Assembly (NCBI GenBank): GCA_035284865.1
Contig: JAYKHL010000037.1
Location: forward strand, 1-64,000
Direction of reading: 5' to 3'
Length of the DNA: 64,000 bases
From: JAYKHL01 sp035284865
GTDB taxonomy: Bacteria; Cyanobacteriota; Sericytochromatia; S15B-MN24; JAQBPE01
This document shows, piece after piece, positions 23,299 through 31,975 of the stretch. Made by a program: the position numbers and the translations under genes. How positions within the stretch are numbered: the stretch's first letter is position 1; the number at the start of each line of letters is the position of its first letter. The notes beneath the pieces are model-generated. The model saw only the letters and a program-made list of their open reading frames with translations. It was not told the origin of the DNA and did no database searches.

Positions 23299-23490
23299 AT
23301 GACCAAGCTCACCCAGTTGATCCGGGAAGAAGACGGCCAGTCGCTCGTCGAGTACGGGCTCATCCTGGGCCTCGTGTCCGTCGCGCTGATCGCCGTGCTG
23401 GGCACGATGCGCACCGAGCTCGGCAAGATCTTCGACGCCGTCGCCAAGTCGCTGAAGACGGCCGCCGCATCCGTCAAAGGCGGCAAGTAA
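23299..23490 (+). CDS. flp: Flp pilin 1
   Basis: 63 aa, major subunit type of Tad pili. Leader MTKLTQLIREEDGQ, then SLVEYGLILGLVSVALIAV; cleavage expected after Gly. Excellent ribosome site (AAGAGGAG) before the ATG. Preceded by a 160-base gap with an AT-rich tract (23147-23175), the likely place of a dedicated pilin promoter. Confidence 0.92.
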   Translation: MTKLTQLIREEDGQSLVEYGLILGLVSVALIAVLGTMRTELGKIFDAVAKSLKTAAASVKGGK

Positions 23491-23514
23491 GCCACCGCAG
23501 GGAGGGCCACCGCG

Positions 23515-23697
23515 ATGCTGTACCGCCTGATCGCCGAAGAAGACGGGCAAAGCCTCGTCGAGTACGGCCTGATCCTGGGGCTCGTCTCGGTGGCGCTCAT
23601 CGCCGTGCTGGGGACGATGAAGGCCAACCTGGTCAACATCTTCATGGAGGTCGGCTCCGCCTTGCGGAAGGGTGCCGGAGCCGTTAAGGCGAACTGA
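23515..23697 (+). CDS. flp: Flp pilin 2
   Basis: 60 aa. The core from the Gly-Gln cleavage region through the hydrophobic helix (GQSLVEYGLILGLVSVALIAV) is identical to the preceding pilin, while leader and tail differ, so this is a tandem duplication. GGGAGGG precedes the ATG. Confidence 0.92.
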   Translation: MLYRLIAEEDGQSLVEYGLILGLVSVALIAVLGTMKANLVNIFMEVGSALRKGAGAVKAN

Positions 23698-23790
23698 CGC
23701 CACCGGGCCCGTGCCGTTTGGTGGCAGGCCTGCCCGGGAATGATGGCGCTGGGCGGCGCTCGCGCGTCGCGGCGGGAGAGCCCTGGAACC

Positions 23791-24339
23791 GTGTCACAAG
23801 CCTGGCAGTTCGGGCTGGTCGGCATCTTGGCCGTGGCCCTGGTGACGGACCTCAAGGCCCGCAAAATTTACAACTGGCTCACCTTCCCCGGCCTGGCCGC
23901 GGGGCTGGCCTTGAGCACGGGCCTGGGGGGATTGGCCGGGTTGCAGGGGAGCCTGGGGGGCCTGCTGGCCGCCAGCGCCGTGTTTCTCCTCCTGTTCCTG
24001 CTCCCCCAGAGCAGCATGGGGGCTGGGGATGTGAAGCTGATGGCCGTTGTGGGTGCCTGGCTCGGGTGGCCTGCAGCCCTCGCGGCTGTCGTCTACGTGT
24101 CCTTCGCGGGGGGCGTGGTGGCCCTGGCCCAGGCGGCGCGGTACGGCACCCTCAAGCTGCTGTTTCGCAACGTGTACTGGATCTTCGTGGGCCTCCTGGT
24201 GCCAGGGGGGAAGGCCTCGGGTGCGGTGACCCGCAGCGCCACGCCACCGGTCCCCTATGGCGTGGCCATCGTGGCCGGTGCCTGCCTTGCCTTGCTCTAC
24301 CCGGAGCCCCAACATCTCTTCGATCTGGTGAGGCGTTGA
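23791..24339 (+). CDS. cpaA: Prepilin peptidase of the Tad system
   Basis: 182 aa, inner-membrane aspartic protease that removes the Flp leader peptide. Family A24 marks: VTDLKARKIYNWLT with the first catalytic Asp and GAGDVKLMA with the second; six or so hydrophobic segments. GTG 23791 chosen since the first membrane segment follows directly; ATG 23740 would add 17 residues. Lies between the pilins and the TadE-like gene, as usual. Confidence 0.88.
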   Translation: MSQAWQFGLVGILAVALVTDLKARKIYNWLTFPGLAAGLALSTGLGGLAGLQGSLGGLLAASAVFLLLFLLPQSSMGAGDVKLMAVVGAWLGWPAALAAVVYVSFAGGVVALAQAARYGTLKLLFRNVYWIFVGLLVPGGKASGAVTRSATPPVPYGVAIVAGACLALLYPEPQHLFDLVRR

Positions 24340-24342
24340 GCG

Positions 24343-25653
24343 ATGGGCACCGGCACCTTCGAGCCCCCGCACCGCGGTTCCTCCGTCTCCCTGCTGCCGC
24401 TGTCCCGCTCCCTGCGCGGGGAGGGAGCAGCGTGCGTTCGTCCCGGGTGGGGGAAGCTGGCCGTCAGGCCTCCTTCCTTCGCACAGGGCGCAACGCGTGG
24501 CGGTGAGGCGCGGGACACCGGACGCCAGGCCGCGTTTCGGGAAGCGGACGACGGCCAGGCCCTGGCCGAGTTCGCCCTGGTGCTTCCGATGCTGGCGTTG
24601 CTCACCTTCGGAACGATCGAGGTGACGCTCTGGCTCCAGCAGCAGAGCAGCCTCAACGCGGCCGCCTTCCTGGCCTCTCGCTCGGCGGCGGTGCTCGGTG
24701 CGGACAGCGCCCGCACCCGCCAGGCGATGCAGGGCTACGTGGAGGCCTCGCCGCCCTGGCTCGGGCGGGCCGTCGCGGCGATGAAGCTGACGCGCGGCCA
24801 GGCCTCCGTGACCTTGGAGGCCACCACGGACCGGTTCACAGGCCTCATCAGCGGGCTGTCAGGCGGACAGGCGCGCGGGTTCGACACCCTGGCCGCCAAG
24901 GCCGTCACGCCCCTGGAGTACGAACCCGCGCGCCACGGCAACGCCCAGACGGGTCCGAAGTCCCGCTTTCTGTTCGACTACCGGGTGGAGGCCACCGAGA
25001 AGGCCCTGGCTCCGGCTGCCGTGGCGAACGCCGGAAAGGCCATCGAGGCGGTCAAGCGGGCCGTCCGAGAGGCGGTCCCCGTGGTCTCGGTCGAGCCTCC
25101 GAAGCCTGCGGCATCCGCCGCCCCCAGAGGCGGGGGAAAGCCCTCAGGCACGGGGCGCCCCCCCCGGGGTGGCGGCAGCGGCAAGCCCCAGCCCAACGCG
25201 GGCGGGGCGGGCACGGTGCCTCCCCTCGAGGTGCCGAACCTCAAGCCCATCGAGGCCCTGCGGCCGGACGGCGAGGCCTTCCAGCTGCGCGGCGCGGTGC
25301 CTGGCAACCCCCATGACCACGGCAAGGCCAACACCGGCAGCTACAGCTCGCTGTTCTACCTGGGGCATCGCTTCGAGGCCGACGGGGAGCGCCGCGCCCC
25401 CTGGACCAGCAAGGTGGTGGCCGAGGGCCTCAAGGCCCAGGAGCGCAACGTCGCCGACGGGGGAGCGGGGTTGGTTCAGACTTGCGAGCAGGTGGCGAGG
25501 TTCGTGAAGGTCGCCGAGAAGCACCCCGTCTACGGGCCCTACGTGCGGGGCTTCGAGCGCAAGGTGAAGCCCTGGACGCAGGGCCTGACCAGGGGCCTGG
25601 ACGCGGAGGCCAGGGCCCGCGAGGCCCGCGAGCGGGCGCTGTTTCCGCGATGA
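24343..25653 (+). CDS. TadE-like pseudopilin with long pre-leader and tail
   Basis: 436 aa. The TadE signature DDGQALAEFALVLPMLALLTFGTIE begins only at about residue 69; normal TadE proteins have it within the first 25. The extra N-terminus is encoded by sequence with inverted repeats (24406-24440) and no later start codon fits. After the membrane helix come about 340 residues, including a Gly/Pro/Lys linker (about 250-290). ATG has GAGG eight bases before and follows cpaA by three bases. Minor pilin of the Tad pilus, probably envelope-exposed. Confidence 0.7.
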   Translation: MGTGTFEPPHRGSSVSLLPLSRSLRGEGAACVRPGWGKLAVRPPSFAQGATRGGEARDTGRQAAFREADDGQALAEFALVLPMLALLTFGTIEVTLWLQQQSSLNAAAFLASRSAAVLGADSARTRQAMQGYVEASPPWLGRAVAAMKLTRGQASVTLEATTDRFTGLISGLSGGQARGFDTLAAKAVTPLEYEPARHGNAQTGPKSRFLFDYRVEATEKALAPAAVANAGKAIEAVKRAVREAVPVVSVEPPKPAASAAPRGGGKPSGTGRPPRGGGSGKPQPNAGGAGTVPPLEVPNLKPIEALRPDGEAFQLRGAVPGNPHDHGKANTGSYSSLFYLGHRFEADGERRAPWTSKVVAEGLKAQERNVADGGAGLVQTCEQVARFVKVAEKHPVYGPYVRGFERKVKPWTQGLTRGLDAEARAREARERALFPR

Positions 25654-26492
25654 CGCGCGGCCGCACGGTGTGGCGCCGGCTCGCCGCGGAAGAGGAAGGC
25701 CAGGCCCTCGTCTGGGGAGCGGGCGTGGTGGTGCTGACGATGGCGCTGTTCTATGGCGCCATCGACATCGGCCTGCTCGTGCTTGGCAAGATCCAGGCTC
25801 AGACGGCGGCCGATGCCTCGGCGCTCGCCGCGACGGGGCTCAAGGCCGGGGTCCACAACACCCGCTCGCTGGCCTACAGGGCCTCCAGCGGCCAGATCGC
25901 CCTCGCCCGGGCGCACCTGGTGCGGGCGACGGGGCTGGCGCTGAACGGCCTCGTCGACCCGGGCGGCGGCAACCGCAAGGCGTTCCGGGACGCGCTAGGC
26001 CGGGCCATCCACCACCGGGAGAACGTGGAGGCGCTGCACCTGGGCATCGTGGGCTTCAACGCCTGGGTCGCCCGGGCCGAGGTGGGGCCCGCAGGGGTCA
26101 AGAAGGCCGCCGAGGCCGCTTACCGCGGCAACATGGGGGTGCTGGGCACCATGGACGCGACGAACATGGCCCTGATCCGACGGAGCGACGCGCTGGCAGA
26201 GTTTGCGAGCGGCGGCCTGATCGGCGGCACGGCCTTCCAGGAAGAGGCCGTTGGGAGCGGCTCGGGGGGCAAAAGCCACGTCCGCGTCGAGCCGAAGGTG
26301 ACCGCCCTCGGCTCGGGGCTGCTGGGCTACGGCCGCCAGTCCCTGCTGGCCGCGGCTGCCACGGCGGGCCCCGTGAATGCCGCGAAGACCTACGGGCGCT
26401 CGCTGGCGGCGCTGGATCCCAAGAAGGGCTATGGCGTCAACTGGTACACGGTGCGGCTGCTGAAGATCGGCAACAGGGGGGAACGCGAGTGA
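25650..26492 (+). CDS. TadG-like pilus assembly protein
   Basis: 280 aa. Starts with EEEGQALVWGAGVVVLTMALFYGAIDIG, a Flp/TadE-type signal and membrane anchor, then GKIQAQTAADASALAATGL, the typical start of TadG-like (von Willebrand-linked Tad) proteins. No vWA domain can be seen in the remainder. ATGA overlap with the gene before and GTGA overlap with the gene after. Confidence 0.75.
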   Translation: MTRGRTVWRRLAAEEEGQALVWGAGVVVLTMALFYGAIDIGLLVLGKIQAQTAADASALAATGLKAGVHNTRSLAYRASSGQIALARAHLVRATGLALNGLVDPGGGNRKAFRDALGRAIHHRENVEALHLGIVGFNAWVARAEVGPAGVKKAAEAAYRGNMGVLGTMDATNMALIRRSDALAEFASGGLIGGTAFQEEAVGSGSGGKSHVRVEPKVTALGSGLLGYGRQSLLAAAATAGPVNAAKTYGRSLAALDPKKGYGVNWYTVRLLKIGNRGERE

Positions 26493-27151
26493 GGCCCCTC
26501 CCGGCGCGGCTCCAGGACGAAGAACGCGGCCAGGCCCTGGTCGAGTTCTCCCTCGTGCTGCCCATGCTGGTGGTGTTGCTGCTCGGCGTGGCGTACTGTG
26601 GTGGGCTGGTGCTGGCCCAGCAGTCCCTGGCGGTGTCCGCCCGCCACGTGGCGCGCTCGATGGCCCTCGAGGCCACGCGGCAGGGGCTCGAGGACCCACG
26701 CGGGCGGGGCGGTCAGCCGGACGAGGCGGTGGCGCGGCGAGCCCTCAACCAGGCCGCTCCCCGGGGGGGGGCGGCGCTGGCAGGGGTCCGCTGGGGCGCC
26801 CTCGGCGCCAGCGGCCGGGGCATGGCCGGGGCGCTCGTGAAGCGCGGGACCCTGCCGCTCGGGCCGGCCCTGGGCAACGCCCGCTGCGGGATCGGGGTGG
26901 CGCTGTACGGGGCGACCGTGAAGCGGGACCTGAGCCGCGACCTGTCCCCGCTGGGGCGTGTGGCGGCCCGTCTGGCGCCCGGTGGGGGCCTTGCCGGCAG
27001 GCTGGCGCCCTCCTTGTCGGCCACCGCCGTGATGCCCGGGGAGCTGCCCATCCGCGGCCGGGTGCGGGGCGGTGTGCCCGGCGTGCTGGATCTAAACCCC
27101 TGGATCGGCAAGGTGGTTCAGCGCCCGTACAGACCCCGGAGCTTCGAGTGA
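26489..27151 (+). CDS. tadE: TadE-like pseudopilin
   Basis: 220 aa. EERGQALVEFSLVLPMLVVLLLGVAYCGGLVLAQQSLAVSARHVARSMA is a canonical TadE N-terminus, placed at residues 11-60. The rest is Gly/Ala/Arg-rich. GTG start overlapping the preceding stop; next gene overlaps likewise. Confidence 0.85.
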   Translation: MRPLPARLQDEERGQALVEFSLVLPMLVVLLLGVAYCGGLVLAQQSLAVSARHVARSMALEATRQGLEDPRGRGGQPDEAVARRALNQAAPRGGAALAGVRWGALGASGRGMAGALVKRGTLPLGPALGNARCGIGVALYGATVKRDLSRDLSPLGRVAARLAPGGGLAGRLAPSLSATAVMPGELPIRGRVRGGVPGVLDLNPWIGKVVQRPYRPRSFE

Positions 27152-27552
27152 GGGGCGCGTGGTGCGCGGGGTTGGCAGGGCTCCTGATCGGGACGCCCGC
27201 CGGGGCGGCGGCGTCGGACCCGACGCTGTGGGGGGCCGTCCCGGCCTACCCCGGGGCGGCCAGGCCGCTGCCGACGTGGGAGCGCCCCCGCCTGGCGATT
27301 GCCCTGACGTCAGCTCCTCCCTCGGCCGTGGTCGCTTACTATGTGGAGTTGCTGACCGCGACGGGCTGGCGCATCGCCTCCACCGCCACCGCCGAGGCGC
27401 TCGCGGCCGCCGCCGCCCGGGCCCCCGCCTGGCTGCCTTGCACGCATCCCGTACACGGGCGGGTCGATATCCAGGTCAGCGCCGGCCCACACCCGAAGAC
27501 GGGCCTGCCCGTGACCCTCATTTTCTACGAACGCGGCGTGCTGCAACCCTGA
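27148..27552 (+). CDS. Exported protein of unknown function in the tad operon
   Basis: 134 aa. Signal peptide ending GTPAGAAA at about residue 22. Contains SAPPSAVVAYYVELLTATGWRIAS, a pattern seen in small envelope proteins that compare displaced residues of a short alpha-beta domain, but I cannot name a family. GTGA overlap with tadE; ten bases before cpaB. Conserved position suggests a pilus accessory role. Confidence 0.6.
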   Translation: MRGAWCAGLAGLLIGTPAGAAASDPTLWGAVPAYPGAARPLPTWERPRLAIALTSAPPSAVVAYYVELLTATGWRIASTATAEALAAAAARAPAWLPCTHPVHGRVDIQVSAGPHPKTGLPVTLIFYERGVLQP

Positions 27553-27562
27553 GGACCCCACC

Positions 27563-28654
27563 ATGAACCTGCGCGACAAGCTCCGCTCCGGCGACTCCCC
27601 CGACCCCACGGAGGGGGACCTCGAGGCGCCTTCCCTGGAGGCCGAGGCGCCGCGTTCGGGTGCCGGGGCGGCCCCTCGGCTGGACGTGAACCGCCGGTTC
27701 CTGGTGCTGGCGGCTGCCACCGCGTTCCTGGCGGCCCTCATTGGCGTTGTGTACCTCAACAGGTCGGCTTCCGGGCTCAGCGAGGGGGGCACGAAGGTGG
27801 AGGTCGTGGTGCTCGCGGAAGACGTCGCACGGGGCTCACGGCTCTCCGAGGATCGGTTGACGACGGCCGCGGTGCCCCGCGCCTACCTGCCCAAAGGGGC
27901 CCTCGAGGTCGGCGAGGACGGCAAGGGGCTCGAGCGGGCCAGGGGCATGGTGGCGCTGGCCCCGATGGTCGCAGGCGAGCCGCTCATCGAGGCCCGTGTG
28001 GGGCCACCGGACCGCAGGCTGGGCATCTCCTACCTGCTGCGCCGCGGGGAGCGGGCGAAGACCATCAGCGTGGACTCGGCCTCGGGCCTGGCCGGCCTGA
28101 TCAAGCCTGGCAACGAGGTCGACCTGATTGCGACCATCCCCGACCCCAACCATGACAGCCGGCGGATTGGCACCCCCGTCCTGCAGCGGGCCCGGGTGAT
28201 CGCCGTGGGGGACCACCTGCTGGGCGAGGTGCGCTCCGAGGAGGAGGAGACCCGGGACGAGAGCGGCGGCATCGCCTCCGACAGCACCGTGACGCTGGCC
28301 GTCCCGGCTGCCAAGGTCGGCGTCCTGAGCCTCCTCGAGGACCTCGGCAACCTCAAGGTCGTGCTGCGCGGGGAAGACGACGACACGGTCCAGAAGGCGC
28401 CTGTCAGCGACGAGGCCATCATGGCGCTCGTCTCGGGCCGGCTGCCGGCCCGGACAGCCCCACGGCCGGGGACCGCCAACCCACCGCCCCGCCCCCGCGT
28501 GATCGTCCGCCACGTGGCCCCGCAGCCCGCCCCACCACGACCGCGCCAGGAGGCGAAGCCGCCTGCACCACGCCCGGTTTCGCGCCCCGCCGAGCCCGCG
28601 AAGCCGCCCCGTCAGCCCCAGGTGATCCGGTTCGGCGGCAGCGGCAACGAGTGA
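27563..28654 (+). CDS. cpaB: Tad pilus assembly protein CpaB/RcpC
   Basis: 363 aa. One membrane segment at about 46-66, a SAF domain (KVEVVVLAEDVARGSRLSEDRLTTAAVP, about 75-140), then the RcpC domain with AKTISVDSASGLAGLIKPGNEVDLI. Residues after 290 are Pro/Arg-rich. It links the secretin to the inner-membrane platform in the periplasm. ATG has GAGG eight bases upstream. Confidence 0.92.
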   Translation: MNLRDKLRSGDSPDPTEGDLEAPSLEAEAPRSGAGAAPRLDVNRRFLVLAAATAFLAALIGVVYLNRSASGLSEGGTKVEVVVLAEDVARGSRLSEDRLTTAAVPRAYLPKGALEVGEDGKGLERARGMVALAPMVAGEPLIEARVGPPDRRLGISYLLRRGERAKTISVDSASGLAGLIKPGNEVDLIATIPDPNHDSRRIGTPVLQRARVIAVGDHLLGEVRSEEEETRDESGGIASDSTVTLAVPAAKVGVLSLLEDLGNLKVVLRGEDDDTVQKAPVSDEAIMALVSGRLPARTAPRPGTANPPPRPRVIVRHVAPQPAPPRPRQEAKPPAPRPVSRPAEPAKPPRQPQVIRFGGSGNE

Positions 28655-28681
28655 GCCACGGGGCAGGACCGCACCCGCAGC

Positions 28682-28690
28682 GGGTATAAC
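28682..28690 (+). promoter_or_regulatory. -10 element GGGTATAAC before cpaC
   Basis: TATAAC preceded by GGG, 35 bases before the TTG start; suggests an internal promoter in the tad locus. Confidence 0.5.
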
Positions 28691-28724
28691 GTGGCTGGCT
28701 TTCCCCCTTCAGAGAGGCGCCCCG

Positions 28725-29789
28725 TTGAACCTGCGGTCGAAGTTGCCCCTGGCTGCGCTTGCCGCGCGCCTCGCCCTCGCCGGCCTCGGCCTGGCTGCAG
28801 CCCTGGCGGTGGCCGCTCCGCCAGCCCTCGCGCTGCGGCCCGACATCTCGATTCCCCTCGGCCAGACGACCATCGTCACCGCCCCTGACGGCGTGGATCG
28901 GCTGGTCGTCGGGGACTCCAACATCGCCGACGTGGTGGCGCTGCCGGGGGGACGCGAGATCCTCGTGAATGCCAAGCGGGTCGGCTTCACGAACTTCCTG
29001 GTTTTCCCGGCCCGTGGGCCGGTCCGCCCGTACCGCCTGGAGGTCATCGCAACCGCCCGGGACGAGTCCATTGCCGTGCGCGTGCAGGTGCTCGAGGTGA
29101 CGGAGCGCAAAACGGGGCAGGTGGGCGTGCGCTGGAACGACAAGCTCGGCTTCGCGGAGGCAGCGCCCAACGCGCCGTTCCGCTTCGGCCTGCCCATCCG
29201 CACGGACCTGCTGTCGGCCACCCTCAACACGCTGGCCCAGGACCGGGACATCCGCGTCCTCGCCCAGCCCACCCTCGTGATCCAGAACGGCAAGAAGGGG
29301 GAGTTCCTGGCCGGCGGGCAGCTGCCGGTGCCCTTGCTGCAGGCCACGGCCGGCGGCGCGACCTACACGGTGGACTGGAAGGAGTACGGTGTGAAGCTGG
29401 AGGTCCAGCCCCGGCTCGAGGGCAACGACGGCATTGCGCTGGCGCTGCGCCCGGAGTACAGCACCATCGACCTCGAGAACGCCGTGCAGCTCCGGGACAT
29501 CAACGTCCCGGGCCTCGCGACGCGCTGGGCCAAGACGGAGGTGCAGGTCAACTCGGGCGAGAGCCTCGTGATTGCGGGCCTGCTCCGCAACGAGAAGTTC
29601 CGCACGAGCAGCAAGCTGCCCTGGCTGGGGGACGTGCCCGTGCTCGGCTACCTCTTCGGGGCCGCCAACTACGACGAACGCGTCAGCGAGCTGGTCTTCA
29701 TCGTCACGCCCTCGATCGTGAGCCGCAACGTGGTCAAGCCCGAGTCAGACTACGGCAAGGGCACGCCGGGCGTCTTCCCCAAGCCATGA
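28725..29789 (+). CDS. cpaC: Tad secretin CpaC/RcpA
   Basis: 354 aa, outer-membrane channel of the pilus. Signal peptide ends near residue 37 (ALALRPD). An N-terminal domain (TTIVTAPDGVDRLVVGDSNIADVVAL) precedes the secretin core: QPTLVIQNGKKGEFLAGGQLPVP, VQPRLEGNDGIALALRPEYS and KLPWLGDVPVLGYLFGAANYDERVSELVFIVTP. Shorter than many secretins (400-600 aa). TTG start with GAGAGG eight bases upstream. Stop overlaps the next gene by four bases. Confidence 0.93.
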   Translation: MNLRSKLPLAALAARLALAGLGLAAALAVAAPPALALRPDISIPLGQTTIVTAPDGVDRLVVGDSNIADVVALPGGREILVNAKRVGFTNFLVFPARGPVRPYRLEVIATARDESIAVRVQVLEVTERKTGQVGVRWNDKLGFAEAAPNAPFRFGLPIRTDLLSATLNTLAQDRDIRVLAQPTLVIQNGKKGEFLAGGQLPVPLLQATAGGATYTVDWKEYGVKLEVQPRLEGNDGIALALRPEYSTIDLENAVQLRDINVPGLATRWAKTEVQVNSGESLVIAGLLRNEKFRTSSKLPWLGDVPVLGYLFGAANYDERVSELVFIVTPSIVSRNVVKPESDYGKGTPGVFPKP

Positions 29790-31975
29790 GCCGCCACCCG
29801 CGCATCGTGACCATCGTCGGCGCGAAGGGCGGCGTCGGTCGCTCGGTCCTGGCGGCGAACGTGGCCGTCGCGACGGCGGTGCGGCACCGCGTGCCGGTCG
29901 CCCTGGTGGATCTCGACTGGCTTGCCGGGGGCAGCCTCGCGTCCGTCCTGGACCTGGAACCCCTCACGCGCCACTGGGGACAGTGGGTCACCGGGGAGGC
30001 CACGCTGGAGCAGCTGATGGCCCCTCACACGTCGGGCGTCCGGCTGCTCGGGGCGCCGCCGCCGGGAGAGGCCGTGATCCCGATGGACCAGGTCACCCGG
30101 CTGCTCCACGAACTCGGGAGGCGCTTCGAGGCCATCGTCGTCGACACCTGCTGGCCCCACATCAGCCCCCTGATGGTCCCCCTGTTCGACCTGTCCTCCG
30201 TGGTGCTGGCCGTGGTGACGCCTGACATCCCCACGCTGCAGGCCACCCGCGACCTGCTGGATCGGGCCCGCGACCTCCACTTCCCCTCGGACCGCCTGGC
30301 CGTCGCCCTTAACCGTGAGGGCATCACGACGGACATCTCGGCTGACGACGTGGCCACCACGCTCAAGCGCAAGCTGGTCGGTCGGGTGCCCTACCACCCC
30401 GCCGTGGTGAGCGCGATGAACCGGGGCCTGCCGCTGGTCACGCACGCCCCGGGGCATCCGGTCTCGCAGGCGATGGCAGGGCTCGCAGAGCGCCTTCGGC
30501 AGTTCCCGCCCGTCGACCTGGCGCACCGCCGCCTGACCGAACTCACGGAGGAAGCCGCCCGCGCCGCAAGACCATTCCCCACCGCCCTGACGGGGCCGCT
30601 GGCCGCCGTGGTGCCCCCAAGGCCCGTGGAGGGCGAGCCTGCGCCCCCCGAACCGGTGCTCGCGGTGGTGCCTCGCGAGCGAGACCTGGCCGAACTGCGC
30701 GACCTCAAGGTTGCCATGCACGCCAAGCTGGTCGAGCAGATGAAGCTGGAGGACATCCCCTTCGAACGGCTGGCCGACCCCGAGTTCAAGGCCGTGTTGC
30801 GGGATCAGGTCGCCGAGCGGGTGAACCGGCTCATCGACGACATGGCCGTGAAGCTCGACAGCCGGGCAGAGCGCGCTCGGCTGGTCGCTGACATCGCCAA
30901 CGAGGCCATCGGCTATGGCCCCCTCGAGGCGTTCCTCGCGGACGAGACGGTCTCGGAGGTCATGGTGAACGGCCCCGGCCAGATCTTCGTCGAGCAACGG
31001 GGTCGCCTGACGCTCTCCAGCCGCACCTTCACGGACGAGAAGCAGCTGCGCGTGGTGATCGATCGGATCGTGGCACCCATTGGCCGTCGCGTCGATGAGA
31101 GCAGCCCGATGTGCGACGCCCGGCTGCCCGATGGCTCTCGCGTCAATGTGATCATTCCGCCGCTCGCGCTCGGGGGCTCGACGCTCACGATCCGGAAGTT
31201 CTCGCGGAAGCGCCTCGGCATCGAGGACCTCATCGGGTTTGACACCTGCACGCCCGCGATGGCTCAGTTCCTGGAGGCCTGTGTGCTCTCCAAGCTGAAC
31301 ATCTTCATCTCCGGGGGCACGGGCTCCGGCAAGACGACGCTGCTGAACGTGCTGTCGTCGTTCATCCCCGAGGATGAGCGCATCGTGACCATCGAGGACG
31401 CCGCCGAGCTGAAGCTGGCCCAGACCCACGTGATCTCCCTGGAGAGCCGCCCCCCGAACCTCGAGGGCCAGGGTGCGGTACCCATCCGGGACCTGGTCCG
31501 CAACAGCCTTCGGATGCGCCCGGATCGCATCATCGTTGGCGAGGTCCGCGGCGGGGAGGCCCTCGACATGCTGCAGGCGATGAACACGGGCCACGATGGC
31601 TCCCTCGCGACCGGCCACGCCAACAGCCCCCGCGACGCCCTCGCGCGGCTCGAGACGATGGTGCTGATGGCCGGGATGGATCTGCCCGTGCGCGCCATCC
31701 GGGAGCAGATTGCCTCGGCGATTCACCTCATTGTACAGCAGAGCCGGCTGACGGACGGCACCCGCAAGATCACCCGCATCTCGGAGGTCACCGGGATGGA
31801 GGGGGAGATCATCACCATGCAGGACATCTTCGAGTTCCGACAGACGGGTCGAACCCAGCACCAGGTCGAGGGCGCCTTCCGAAGCACCGGCATCCGCCCC
31901 TACTGCCTCGAAACCATCGAGAGCATGGGCCACCAGCTGCCTGCCGACCTCTTCCTGAAGGGCGGGGCCGCGTGA
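29786..31975 (+). CDS. CpaE-CpaF (TadZ-TadA) fusion ATPase
   Basis: 729 aa, two Tad proteins in one chain. Residues 1-245 are a ParA/MinD-like CpaE/TadZ domain: TIVGAKGGVGRS (Walker A with Arg in place of the usual last Lys) and PVALVDLDWLAGG, VVDTCW. A linker of about 60 residues rich in Pro/Glu follows. Residues about 310-729 are the secretion ATPase CpaF/TadA: FISGGTGSGKTT (about 508-519), VTIEDAAEL, RPDRIIVGEVRGGEALDMLQAMNTGHDGSLATGHAN. It powers pilin assembly and presumably localises the machine. Start ATG overlaps the cpaC stop; the next gene overlaps its stop. Confidence 0.93.
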   Translation: MSRHPRIVTIVGAKGGVGRSVLAANVAVATAVRHRVPVALVDLDWLAGGSLASVLDLEPLTRHWGQWVTGEATLEQLMAPHTSGVRLLGAPPPGEAVIPMDQVTRLLHELGRRFEAIVVDTCWPHISPLMVPLFDLSSVVLAVVTPDIPTLQATRDLLDRARDLHFPSDRLAVALNREGITTDISADDVATTLKRKLVGRVPYHPAVVSAMNRGLPLVTHAPGHPVSQAMAGLAERLRQFPPVDLAHRRLTELTEEAARAARPFPTALTGPLAAVVPPRPVEGEPAPPEPVLAVVPRERDLAELRDLKVAMHAKLVEQMKLEDIPFERLADPEFKAVLRDQVAERVNRLIDDMAVKLDSRAERARLVADIANEAIGYGPLEAFLADETVSEVMVNGPGQIFVEQRGRLTLSSRTFTDEKQLRVVIDRIVAPIGRRVDESSPMCDARLPDGSRVNVIIPPLALGGSTLTIRKFSRKRLGIEDLIGFDTCTPAMAQFLEACVLSKLNIFISGGTGSGKTTLLNVLSSFIPEDERIVTIEDAAELKLAQTHVISLESRPPNLEGQGAVPIRDLVRNSLRMRPDRIIVGEVRGGEALDMLQAMNTGHDGSLATGHANSPRDALARLETMVLMAGMDLPVRAIREQIASAIHLIVQQSRLTDGTRKITRISEVTGMEGEIITMQDIFEFRQTGRTQHQVEGAFRSTGIRPYCLETIESMGHQLPADLFLKGGAA

